The position numbers and the translations under genes were made by a program. Under the pieces are notes generated by a model, which did no database searches, was not told the origin of the DNA, and worked only from the letters and a program-made list of their open reading frames with translations. This document shows, one piece after another, positions 41,548-50,067 of a DNA stretch of 64,000 bases. This DNA is from Paenibacillus gyeongsangnamensis (GTDB lineage: Bacteria > Bacillota > Bacilli > Paenibacillales > NBRC-103111): NCBI RefSeq assembly GCF_027533625.1, contig NZ_JAQAGZ010000023.1:1-64000 (forward strand), written 5' to 3'. Each line of letters starts with the position of its first letter. Within the stretch, counting starts at the first letter, position 1.

Positions 41548-42936
41548 ATGAAATCGGGCACTGAATCGAAACGCCTCGTGATCGCAGGAACCGGCAGCGG
41601 CTCCGGGAAGACGACGGTTACCTTAGGGATTATGGCGGCATTGCAGCGCCGGGGCCTCACCGTGCAAGGCTTTAAATGCGGTCCGGACTACATCGACCCG
41701 ACTTACCATACGGCCGTGACGGGGAGAGCCTCCCGGAATTTGGACAGCTGGATGCTGCCCCGCGATACGGTAAAGGAAATCTATGTCCGTGCATCGGCTG
41801 ACGCGGATATCTCCATCATCGAAGGGGTGATGGGCTTCTATGACGGACGGGACCCGAAGTCGAATACCGGCAGCACGGCGGATATCAGCCTCCTACTGGA
41901 GAGCCCGGTCCTGCTCGTCGTGGACGGCAGCGGTATGGCCCGCAGCGCGGCCGCCATCGTCCGTGGATTCCAGAGCCTGGAGCCGCGCGTCCGGATCGCG
42001 GCCGTGTTTGCCAATAACGTAGGCAGCGAAGGCCATTACCGCATCATCCGGGAAGCGGTGGAGCAGGAATGCGGCGTGCCGGTTATCGGTTACTTGAAGC
42101 GGGACGCGGCGATCGTCATGCCGGAGCGGCATCTGGGGCTCGTTCCGTCCGTAGAACGGGGCGAGCTGAACGGCTTGTTCGAGCTGTTGGCCCGGACGAT
42201 CACGGAGACGACGGATCTGGAACGGCTGCTTCAGCTTGCAGGCGCAGCCCCGTTCACGCTGGACGGATCTTCGCTGTTCGTTCCTGCGGAGTCGCCGGTC
42301 CGCGTCCGGATTGCGGTCGCGCTCGACGCGGCGTTTCATTTTTATTACCCGGAAAATCTGGAGCTGCTGGAGCTGGGCGGCGCGGAGCTCGCGTTCTTCT
42401 CTCCGCTCGCCGGGGAGACGCTTCCGGAGGGTGTGCAGGGACTTTATATCGGCGGGGGATTTCCCGAGGAATTCGCGGAGCGGCTAACGGCACAGGAACA
42501 GGTAACCCGTTCTTTGCGCGAAGCGATAAGCGCAGGGCTGCCGACGCTCGCGGAATGCGGCGGCTTCATGTACTTGACGGAAGCGATTGAGGATACGCAG
42601 GGCCGGTCCTACCCGATGCTCGGCGTGCTGCCGGGCCGGGTTACGATGCAGACGAAGCTGGCGGCGCTCGGCTACAGGGAAGTGAAGGGGCTCGGAACGA
42701 ATCCTCTGCTTCCGGAAGGGGACATCGCGCGAGGACACGAGTTCCATTATTCCGTCTATAAGACGGAATCGCCTATGCCGTCCGCCTATGAGTCCAAGGG
42801 CCTTCGCGGCATGAAGCCGGAAGGGTGTTTGAAAGGCAACGTCATCGCTGGCTACACGCATCTTCATTTCGGCTCCAATCCGGCGGTTGTCCGGCGCTGG
42901 CTGGAGCTGTGCGCGGCCCCAAGAAATCGGGATTGA
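41548..42936 (+). CDS. cbiA: cobyrinic acid a,c-diamide synthase
   Basis: A 462-residue CbiA. The N-terminal P-loop is GTGSGSGKTTVTLGI, followed by KCGPDYIDPTYH and EGVMGFYDG of the ATP-binding half. The C-terminal glutaminase half has the nucleophile Cys in LAECGGFMYLTEAI and the late His in YTHLHFGS. It amidates the a and c side chains using glutamine and ATP. ATG 41548 follows GAAAGGAAGG. Last gene of the cluster; cbiP, cbiB and the lower-ligand genes are not in the window. Confidence 0.94.
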   Translation: MKSGTESKRLVIAGTGSGSGKTTVTLGIMAALQRRGLTVQGFKCGPDYIDPTYHTAVTGRASRNLDSWMLPRDTVKEIYVRASADADISIIEGVMGFYDGRDPKSNTGSTADISLLLESPVLLVVDGSGMARSAAAIVRGFQSLEPRVRIAAVFANNVGSEGHYRIIREAVEQECGVPVIGYLKRDAAIVMPERHLGLVPSVERGELNGLFELLARTITETTDLERLLQLAGAAPFTLDGSSLFVPAESPVRVRIAVALDAAFHFYYPENLELLELGGAELAFFSPLAGETLPEGVQGLYIGGGFPEEFAERLTAQEQVTRSLREAISAGLPTLAECGGFMYLTEAIEDTQGRSYPMLGVLPGRVTMQTKLAALGYREVKGLGTNPLLPEGDIARGHEFHYSVYKTESPMPSAYESKGLRGMKPEGCLKGNVIAGYTHLHFGSNPAVVRRWLELCAAPRNRD

Positions 42937-42943
42937 CCGGGAT

Positions 42944-42959
42944 TATAACACGTGTTATA
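42944..42959. promoter_or_regulatory. palindromic operator upstream of the LacI-type gene
   Basis: TATAACACGTGTTATA is a perfect 16-bp palindrome, 20 bp before the regulator's start. The same sequence, extended to 18 bp, lies before the alpha-mannosidase gene at 44098. This fits autoregulation by the LacI-type protein. Confidence 0.75.
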
Positions 42960-42979
42960 TTCAGCTTGAGGTGAACGGT

Positions 42980-44005
42980 TTGGTGAAAAGGGTGACTAGC
43001 TTTGACGTGGCCAAGCAGGCAGGCGTATCGCGCAGCGTCGTATCCGCCGTGCTCAACGGGACGCCGGGCATCGGCGTCAGCGAAGAGAAGAGGCGCGCCG
43101 TGCTGAAAGCAATCGAAGAGCTGGGCTACGTCGTCGACGTGCAGGCTCAAGGGATGCGCACCGGACGAAGCCGCTGCATTGCCGCCTACGGCGATTTGAG
43201 CAACCGGCTCTTTTCCCAGATGCTTCAAGGTCTGCAGCTTGTGTGCAACGAGCAGGGCTACTATGTGCTGCTGTGCGGGGCAGGAGCCGGGTTCCAAGAC
43301 CGGTCGGCGCTCATCGACCTGTATCTCCAGCGCCGGATCGACGGCATCGTAACGAAGGACGTGACCGGCTATTCGGATCCCGAGTGGGAGAAGCTCGTCC
43401 GGGAGAAGAACATTCCGTTCGTCTCCGTCGAAGGCTTCCCGGAAAGCGGCGGGATCGTCTCCGTACAGATGGATTACGGACGGAGCATCCGGATCGCGCT
43501 CGATTATATCCGAAGCCGAACCCCGCTGCCGCCGGCTTACATAGAGATTTATGAAGGGGCGGAGCACCGCCCGAACTGGGGCGACCGGCACCGTACGCTG
43601 GCTTATAAGCAGTGGATGGAAGAGAAGGGGCTGGAGCCCCGGGTCGTACTGAAGAAGCTTGCTCCTTGGCCCGAGGACCATGCCTGGTGGACGGAGCTGC
43701 TTCGGGCGGACGGTGGAGCAGCGTGTTATTTGACGAACTGGTCGCGAGGATCCGTGCTGCTCTATCGCGCCGCCAACGAGCTCGGACTGCGGATCGGACG
43801 GGACGTTCTTGTCATGGCCGCAGATAATACGGAGCGGGTGAATGCGCAGCTCGTTCCTTCCTTGAGCGCCGTGGAGGTGCCGTATAAGGAAATGGGAGAG
43901 GCGGCGGCGAGGAGACTGATTGCCGCCATTGAAGGTGCGGGAGAACCAGACGAACGCTCCGGTCTTTGGCTCGAAGCCCGGCTGGAGCCCCGCGAAAGCT
44001 TATGA
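42980..44005 (+). CDS. LacI-family transcriptional regulator
   Basis: A 341-residue LacI/GalR regulator. The helix-turn-helix SFDVAKQAGVSRSVVSAVLNG is followed by the hinge helix (AIEELGYVVDVQAQGMRTGRS) and a periplasmic-binding-type sensor domain. TTG 42980 is chosen over the longer frame because GAGGTG lies six bases upstream and the HTH then sits near the N-terminus; GTG 42983 is also possible. Two identical palindromes, before this gene and before the GH38 gene, are likely its operators. The sensed sugar is presumably derived from a mannoside. Confidence 0.9.
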   Translation: MVKRVTSFDVAKQAGVSRSVVSAVLNGTPGIGVSEEKRRAVLKAIEELGYVVDVQAQGMRTGRSRCIAAYGDLSNRLFSQMLQGLQLVCNEQGYYVLLCGAGAGFQDRSALIDLYLQRRIDGIVTKDVTGYSDPEWEKLVREKNIPFVSVEGFPESGGIVSVQMDYGRSIRIALDYIRSRTPLPPAYIEIYEGAEHRPNWGDRHRTLAYKQWMEEKGLEPRVVLKKLAPWPEDHAWWTELLRADGGAACYLTNWSRGSVLLYRAANELGLRIGRDVLVMAADNTERVNAQLVPSLSAVEVPYKEMGEAAARRLIAAIEGAGEPDERSGLWLEARLEPRESL

Positions 44006-44016
44006 TTTCAGGTTGT

Positions 44017-44090
44017 ACCGAAGCTGCAAAAGAACGAGTGGACATTTTGAGTATGTCGTACGACGGTTCTGCTTAGCTTCGGTTTTTCTT
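44017..44090 (+). terminator. terminator of the LacI-type gene
   Basis: ACCGAAGCT (44017-44025) pairs with AGCTTCGGT (44075-44083), with an inner AGAAC/GTTCT stem, followed by TTTTTCTTTT. Confidence 0.75.
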
Positions 44091-44097
44091 TTCGCTT

Positions 44098-44115
44098 TTA
44101 TAACACGTGTTATAA
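44098..44115. promoter_or_regulatory. palindromic operator upstream of the alpha-mannosidase gene
   Basis: TTATAACACGTGTTATAA is a perfect 18-bp palindrome lying 27 bp before the GH38 start codon, and contains the 16-bp operator sequence found upstream of the regulator gene. Confidence 0.8.
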
Positions 44116-44142
44116 CTAAATTATGAGAGAGGCTGATGCACA

Positions 44143-47100
44143 ATGTTCTGGACTCGGGAAAAGCTTGCCGCCCGCATACGCGACCTGGAGAGCTACCGCT
44201 ATCGCGACCGGATGCCGGTCAAGGCGATAAAACGCCGATTCGATGAGGAAGGGGCTGTCGGCGCTTATCCGCCGGACCTCGCGGAAGCGGAAGAAATCCG
44301 GCTGGGGGACCGCTGGACGGGGCGCGACCTGTATATGTGGCTGGGCTTCGATGCCGAAATACCGGCCGAATGGCAGGGCCGCAGGGTGCTCGGATTATTC
44401 GATCTCGGACGGACGGGGGGAGGGGGCAACAGCGGCTTCGAGTCGCTCCTGTTCTTGAACGGCAAGCCGTATCAAGGCGTGGATACGAATCACGAGGAGG
44501 TATTCCTTCCGGCTGATTCGGCGGGCCGGACGCTTCAGTTCCGGTTCCGGCTCTGGTCCGGCCTGAACGGCTATGCCCCGGCGTCGCCGATCGAGAACCG
44601 GCTGCAGAAGGCCACCCTGTGCTGGCTGGACGAGGCGGCGGACGATTTGTACTATACGGCCCGTGCGGCGCTCGAAACGGTGGAGCTGCAGAGCGATAAC
44701 CGGCCGGAGCACCATGAGCTGCTGTCCTCGCTCGACCGCGCTTTTCTGAGGGTCGATTGGTCGCGCCCAGGTTCGGAGGAGTTCTACGCTTCGCTTACGG
44801 AGGCCCAGGGCACGTTGCGCTCCCAGCTGGACCGGCTGCCGAAGCATCATCCCGTAACCGTGCGCTGCATCGGCCATACCCACATCGACGTAGCCTGGCT
44901 TTGGCGGCTGAAGCACACGCGGGAAAAAGCAGCCCGATCCTTCTCCACCGTTCTCCGCTTGATGGAGCTGTATCCCGAGTATGTGTTCCTGCAAACGCAG
45001 CCGCAGCTCTATGATTATATCGCCCCCGACTACCCGGAGCTGCATGAGCAGATCAAGGCGCGCATTGCGGAAGGACGCTGGGAAGCGGGCGGCGCGATGT
45101 GGCTGGAGGCTGACTGCAACCTGACGAGCGGGGAATCGCTGGTGCGCCAGCTGCTGTACGGCACCCGTTTTTTCAAGGAGCAGTACGGAGTGGATTGCAA
45201 ATATTTATGGCTGCCTGACGTGTTCGGCTACAGCTGGGCGCTGCCGCAAATTTTGCGCAAATCGGGCATCGATATGTTCATGACGACGAAAATCAGCTGG
45301 AATCAGTACAACCGAATGCCGCACGATACGTTCAAGTGGAGAGGAATCGACGGCAGCGAGGTGCTGACGCATTTCATTACGACGCCGGACCCGGGGGGAA
45401 GCGAGGGTGCGTTCTACTATACGTATAACGGCAGCGTGACGCCGAAGTCCGTTCAGGGCATATGGGAGGCCTACCGGGATAAGGAGCTGAATAAGGAGCT
45501 TCTGCTGTCTTACGGCTACGGCGACGGAGGTGGCGGGGTCAACCGGACGATGCTCGAAATGCGGCGCCGTCTGGAGACGATGCCAGGGCTGCCGAACGTG
45601 ACGACCGGGCGGGCGGACGACTATTTTGAACGGCTGAAAGGGCAGATTGCCGAAACGGACCGGTATGTGCACACGTGGGACGGCGAGCTGTATTTGGAGC
45701 TGCACCGTGGGACTTACACGAGCCAAGCGTACAATAAAAGGGCGAACCGGAAGCTGGAGCTGCTGTACCGTGAAGCGGAATGGATGGGCGTGCTCGGCAG
45801 TCTGCAGCGCGGCGATTGGAGCCATTACAAGCAGGCATCCCTTCGCGAAGGCTGGAAAATCATCCTGCGCAACCAATTCCACGACATCATCCCGGGATCG
45901 TCGATCGGCGAGGTGTATGAGGATAGCCGCCTGGAATATGCCGAGGCGTTCGAGCTCGGACAGGAGGCTTGGCAGGCGGGAGCGGACGCTTTGACTCGGG
46001 AAGAAGAGCCCGTCTCCGGCGGACGGTACGTCACGCTCTATAACAGCGCCTCCTGGGAGCGGAGCGATGCGGTCCGCATTGCCGCTGGGGATGATGCGGA
46101 GCAGGGCGTATGGCTGGACGGAGAGGGCCGGGAGCTGCCCGCTCAGCGCAGCGGCGGCGATTGGATCGTGCAGGCGGCCGGGCTGCCTTCCATGGGCTAC
46201 AAGGCGATTCATTTGGAGCCGGGACGTACGGCGGGCGTGTCGGAGATGCCGTTCCAGATTGCGGCGTCGGGATTGTCAACGCCGTTCTATGAGATCGAAT
46301 GGAACGGCAAGGGCCAACTGACCCGTATTTACGACAAGCAGGCCGACAAGGAAGTGCTCGCCGCAGGCCTTGCCGGAAACGTGCTGCAGGTGTTCGAGGA
46401 TAAGCCGAAGGGCCGTCATGAGGCGTGGGACATCGATATCTTTTACGGCGAAAAAATGCGCGTCATCGATCAGCTCACCGAGGCGGCTATCGTGGAAACT
46501 GGTCCAGTCCGCGCCGTCGTGCGCTTCCGCTGGACCTACGGCCGCTCTGCCGTTACGCAGCATCTGGTCGTGTATGCGGCGGAACGCCGGATCGACTTTG
46601 AAACGCATGTGGATTGGCATGAGCAGCGGCAGCTGCTGAAGGTGGCGTTCCCTGTCGAGGTGCGGTCCACCGAAGCGACCTATGACATTCAGTTCGGCAA
46701 CGTGAAGCGTCCGACGCATTGGAATACGAGCTGGGACTATGCGCGGTTCGAGTCCGTCGGCCACCAATGGGCGGATCTGTCGGAGCGCGGCTACGGGGTC
46801 AGCCTCCTGAACGATTGCAAGTACGGCTACGATATCAAGGACAATGTGCTGCGGCTGTCGCTGATCAAATCGGCGATGGTGCCGGATCCGAACGCGGACC
46901 AAGGGGAGCATCTGTTCACGTACGCGCTGCTGCCGCACGAGGGTGATTGGCAGCAGGGGGGCACGGTTCGGTCCGCGTGGGCCTTGAACAATCCGGTCAC
47001 CTCCGCGCCGGGGAGAGCGGAGCAAGCCAACGCTTCACTGCTGGCGCTGTCCGCCGACCGTCATGTGCTGATCGACGCGGTGAAAAAAGCCGAGGACACG

Positions 47101-47298
47101 GGCGATGTCGTCGTCCGGCTCCACGAGTACGCGGGAATCCGGGGCGAGGTGACGCTGACGAGCGGCCGAAGCATCGAGGAATGGCAGCCGCTCGACCTGA
47201 TGGAACGCCCGACGGGTGAGGCACAGAACGGTGCGCCCGTCACTTTCACCGTCAAGCCGTATGAGCTCGTAACGCTGCGGCTGAGATTCGGGAAATAA
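44143..47298 (+). CDS. alpha-mannosidase, GH38
   Basis: A 1051-residue cytoplasmic alpha-mannosidase. The zinc-binding GHTHIDVAWLWRLKHT and the nucleophile Asp in WLPDVFGYSWALPQIL mark family GH38; the middle (NQFHDIIPGSSIGEVYEDS) and C-terminal beta domains match the family. There is no signal peptide, so it acts on imported mannosides. Start ATG 44143 behind GAGAGAGG. The 18-bp operator shortly upstream suggests control by the neighbouring LacI-type protein. The nearby broken manA (24.3-25.4 kb) would normally feed mannose-6-P to glycolysis, so a second isomerase may exist elsewhere. Confidence 0.94.
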   Translation: MFWTREKLAARIRDLESYRYRDRMPVKAIKRRFDEEGAVGAYPPDLAEAEEIRLGDRWTGRDLYMWLGFDAEIPAEWQGRRVLGLFDLGRTGGGGNSGFESLLFLNGKPYQGVDTNHEEVFLPADSAGRTLQFRFRLWSGLNGYAPASPIENRLQKATLCWLDEAADDLYYTARAALETVELQSDNRPEHHELLSSLDRAFLRVDWSRPGSEEFYASLTEAQGTLRSQLDRLPKHHPVTVRCIGHTHIDVAWLWRLKHTREKAARSFSTVLRLMELYPEYVFLQTQPQLYDYIAPDYPELHEQIKARIAEGRWEAGGAMWLEADCNLTSGESLVRQLLYGTRFFKEQYGVDCKYLWLPDVFGYSWALPQILRKSGIDMFMTTKISWNQYNRMPHDTFKWRGIDGSEVLTHFITTPDPGGSEGAFYYTYNGSVTPKSVQGIWEAYRDKELNKELLLSYGYGDGGGGVNRTMLEMRRRLETMPGLPNVTTGRADDYFERLKGQIAETDRYVHTWDGELYLELHRGTYTSQAYNKRANRKLELLYREAEWMGVLGSLQRGDWSHYKQASLREGWKIILRNQFHDIIPGSSIGEVYEDSRLEYAEAFELGQEAWQAGADALTREEEPVSGGRYVTLYNSASWERSDAVRIAAGDDAEQGVWLDGEGRELPAQRSGGDWIVQAAGLPSMGYKAIHLEPGRTAGVSEMPFQIAASGLSTPFYEIEWNGKGQLTRIYDKQADKEVLAAGLAGNVLQVFEDKPKGRHEAWDIDIFYGEKMRVIDQLTEAAIVETGPVRAVVRFRWTYGRSAVTQHLVVYAAERRIDFETHVDWHEQRQLLKVAFPVEVRSTEATYDIQFGNVKRPTHWNTSWDYARFESVGHQWADLSERGYGVSLLNDCKYGYDIKDNVLRLSLIKSAMVPDPNADQGEHLFTYALLPHEGDWQQGGTVRSAWALNNPVTSAPGRAEQANASLLALSADRHVLIDAVKKAEDTGDVVVRLHEYAGIRGEVTLTSGRSIEEWQPLDLMERPTGEAQNGAPVTFTVKPYELVTLRLRFGK

Positions 47299-47363
47299 GA
47301 GAAGCGGGGCAGCCCTGCTCAGGCTGTAACGAAACCTTATGCAATAGAGCTATGGTACTCCGG

Positions 47364-47480
47364 TGAGGTATCCCCCTCCGGCCGCTGTTGTTATCGGAAA
47401 ATTTTCTATTTTATTACGCTATGCAGCGGTCATTTTCCAATAACAAAGGCGGGCGCTATCGCTCCTACAGGGGATACCCC
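47364..47480. other. pseudoknot-like structured element after the GH38 gene
   Basis: Outer arms GGTATCCCC (47367-47375) and GGGGATACC (47470-47478). Within them GGCCGCTG (47380-47387) pairs with CAGCGGTC (47424-47431), and TTGTTATCGGAAAAT (47388-47402) pairs with ATTTTCCAATAACAA (47432-47446, one mismatch). The order A1-B1-A2-B2 is that of a pseudoknot or two exclusive helices. The rest of 47299-47560 holds no gene. Confidence 0.5.
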
Positions 47481-47560
47481 ACCTACTACCTTTTGCATTT
47501 TTCTGCATATCCGGGTCTCTCGTTAATCTGAGCGGGATGCCCCGCTGTATGAAGTAAAAC

Positions 47561-47603
47561 AGGACCTTCATCTCCATATATTCTTGGAGTTGAAGGTCCT
47601 TTT
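47561..47603. terminator. bidirectional terminator between GH38 and sortase
   Basis: AGGACCTTCATCTCCA and TGGAGTTGAAGGTCCT form a long stem (one bulge) with TTTT on the plus side and GTTTTA on the minus side. Confidence 0.8.
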
Positions 47604-47640
47604 GCGCGTGACACCCTGGCGTTATTGGAAAACCGCATCG

Positions 47641-48342
47641 CTAACTTCCTGCCGCCAGCGCCGCATGAACGATCAGCCTCTTGCTTCCGTCTTCGTTGCA
47701 GGTGATCAAGGTCAGCAACGCTCCCGATTTCGGCTGTTTCAGTACGGACACCTCCGTGGGATCAACCGTTTCGGAGCCGGTCACCCGATAGGTGAAGCTC
47801 GATTGCGCGGTCTGCAGCACAACCTCGTCCCCCTCCTGCACCTCGTCCAGCCGGTTAAACAAACGGCCGTATACGTAGCTCCGGTGAGCGGCAAGCACGA
47901 CATTGCCCATTCTGCCCGGCAGCGCGGTACCCGTAAAATGGACGGCGGCCGACTTCAGGTTGCCGCTGCTCACGCCTTCCAATACCGGCAAGGCGACCTC
48001 AATGGAAGGGATGCGTACAATGGCCATCGCTGCGGTCGCTTCGGCCTTGGCCTTCGGAGCAGGGGGCTTGGGCTGGGCGGCCGCCGGCTTCTCCGCGCCC
48101 GCAGCGGGAGTCCGTTCGGCACTTGCCGTTGCAGGCTCCGGCGCGGGAAGCATCGGTTCCGCAGCGCCAACCGGTGTCGCGGCTATCGCTTCGGGGACTA
48201 TCCGCTCGCCTCCATCATTCGGCAGAACTTGAATGGAAGCCAGCAGCTCCCGCTGCTTTGCGTCCTCCATCCGGTGAGTTATCTCCGGGTAAGCGAACAA
48301 GATCAAGCCTGCAACAACGAGGAAAATACTCCACAGCCGCAT
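47641..48342 (-). CDS. srtD: class D sortase
   Basis: A 233-residue membrane-anchored transpeptidase: N-terminal helix (WSIFLVVAGLILFAYPEI), a long Ala/Pro-rich linker (about 60-115), then the sortase barrel. Catalytic residues are visible as AAHRSYVYG (His), TLITCNEDG (Cys, TLxTC class D signature) and KRLIVHA (Arg). Start at ATG 48342 behind GGGAGGG. The LPQTG protein gene lies directly upstream on the same strand (58 bp from its stop), so this is probably a dedicated sortase-substrate pair. Confidence 0.9.
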   Translation of the reverse strand: MRLWSIFLVVAGLILFAYPEITHRMEDAKQRELLASIQVLPNDGGERIVPEAIAATPVGAAEPMLPAPEPATASAERTPAAGAEKPAAAQPKPPAPKAKAEATAAMAIVRIPSIEVALPVLEGVSSGNLKSAAVHFTGTALPGRMGNVVLAAHRSYVYGRLFNRLDEVQEGDEVVLQTAQSSFTYRVTGSETVDPTEVSVLKQPKSGALLTLITCNEDGSKRLIVHAALAAGS

Positions 48343-48400
48343 TCGGTTCCCTCCCTTCTTCCATAACATAAAAAGGGGCTGCAGCCCCTTTCTCCGCTTC

Positions 48401-49822
48401 TTACCCGTTGCGGCGGGTTCTGAGCGCGAACGTCAAACCCAGCGTCACAAGTAAGGCGCCGGCCGTATACCAGCTCCACGGGAAGCCTTCTCCGGTTTGC
48501 GGCAATGTCGCATACCCGAGAGCAACCGGTTCGTTATTCAGGCTCTCGGTTTCGGAAGCGATTTGAGCCGAACCGGACATCGTTCCGCTGTCGTTGCCGC
48601 TTACTGCTTGAACCGGACCGGGCAGCTCAGCTGCACCGGCTGGAATCTGTGTGTTGTCTAATGTTGCGGTTCCACTGCCGTTCGTTCCGCCTGTCCTTCC
48701 CGGACCGGACGTGCTTCCGTTGGTGCTTCCCGCGGAAGAACCGCCTCCCGAAGCGTTTACGTTCGTCGAGCTTCCGGTGGAGGAGCTGCTGCCGGACGAG
48801 CTCCCGCTGTAAGAGCCGCCGTTAGTCGAACCCGCGCCGGCAGAAGAGCTGTCACTGGAGGAGCTGCCGCTGTCCGAGGAGCACATGTCCATCGAAGCCC
48901 GCGCGGCAACCTTTTGGACGCCGTTAATTTCAAGCCGCAGCGGAGCCTCCTGACCGGATACGATTTCAATCAGCTTCGTGCCGCCCGCCGGCAGAAGCAT
49001 TTGAGTCCATACCGATTGGTTCGTCAGCATGTAATGAATCGAAAGATCGGTTTGATTGCGGTTCGATAATTGGAACCGGTACTTGCCCTTTTGCTCGGAG
49101 CACAAAGCTTTTACATCGAGATAATCATAGCCTTCAATGACAACCGCGGGCGGTGTCACCGAACTGAAGCCGCCGATGGAGCCGGAGCTGCCGCTATCGT
49201 CCAAGCCGCTGCCGCTCGAGGCATCGGAGCCGGAGGAGCACGTATTTGCCGTCGAATTCACCAGCCAATCAACAAGGAGGTTGGATGGGGGCCCGTAGCC
49301 TGCATCCAGCTTGGCGTTTGCCGGACCGTTGTAGAAGTCGAGCCGGTAGTATCCGCAAGGAAGCTCAACCTGCAGCGAATGCGTTCCCGGACCGAACGTC
49401 GCGGTAGCATTTTGATAGACCGCTTCTTTCTCATAGGGCTTGCTGTCCGGCTTCGGCACGACGCCTTCCGGATAGGAGTAGCTGGTGAGCGAGAACTCCG
49501 TATCGCAGTAGCCCGGAGCAATGATGAAGGTCACCTTCCCCGGTGAAACACTCGGGTTCAGAAGCTTTTTCCATTCGTCGGGGCTTCCGGCCTCCAGCTT
49601 TTTGCATCCGGAGACGCCGCCGCCAACCGTGCCTCCACCGCCGCCATACACGCTGCCGCCGATAGAATCCCCGGAGCCTCCATAAACATCGGTCCGGACG
49701 AAACCGCCCGCACCCGCTTGTCCACCGCCCGAATCTTGGGCCATGGCCGCCATAGGCAAGACCAGCAAACTCATCAACAGCATCAACAGGGCGATATACG
49801 ATTGTTTAACCGCGGGTTTCAT
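48401..49822 (-). CDS. cell-wall-anchored protein with LPQTG sorting signal
   Basis: A 473-residue surface protein: signal peptide (SYIALLMLLMSLLVLPMAAMAQ), Gly-rich start, a Cys-containing body (KKLEAGSPDEWKKLLNP... and EGYDYLDVKALCSEQK...), a Ser/Gly/Thr-rich stalk (about 310-410) and a C-terminal sorting signal LPQTGEG, hydrophobic helix and RTRRNG tail. The two middle blocks look like related beta domains with three to five Cys each. Start at ATG 49822 behind AAAGGAG. Likely anchored to peptidoglycan by the sortase encoded next. Binding partner unknown. Confidence 0.85.
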   Translation of the reverse strand: MKPAVKQSYIALLMLLMSLLVLPMAAMAQDSGGGQAGAGGFVRTDVYGGSGDSIGGSVYGGGGGTVGGGVSGCKKLEAGSPDEWKKLLNPSVSPGKVTFIIAPGYCDTEFSLTSYSYPEGVVPKPDSKPYEKEAVYQNATATFGPGTHSLQVELPCGYYRLDFYNGPANAKLDAGYGPPSNLLVDWLVNSTANTCSSGSDASSGSGLDDSGSSGSIGGFSSVTPPAVVIEGYDYLDVKALCSEQKGKYRFQLSNRNQTDLSIHYMLTNQSVWTQMLLPAGGTKLIEIVSGQEAPLRLEINGVQKVAARASMDMCSSDSGSSSSDSSSAGAGSTNGGSYSGSSSGSSSSTGSSTNVNASGGGSSAGSTNGSTSGPGRTGGTNGSGTATLDNTQIPAGAAELPGPVQAVSGNDSGTMSGSAQIASETESLNNEPVALGYATLPQTGEGFPWSWYTAGALLVTLGLTFALRTRRNG

Positions 49823-50067
49823 TCCAACGCTCCTTTTAATCAAGTGGTCCTTGCCTAAAATGAGTTAAACCGTTTTGCCAAGAGCTAAACAACTTTTGGA
49901 AAAAGGTTTCAACCCTTGTTTCAGAGGGTAAAAGTTAGGTTATTCCTTTCGTTTTCAGCGAACGCTCAGCTAACCTTCATGGATTGTTAAGGTTCATTTC
50001 ATTTGGATTTCATGCAGCGCCCGTATACTCCAAAGTGTAAGGAAATTCAAGGAACAGAGGTGGAGTT

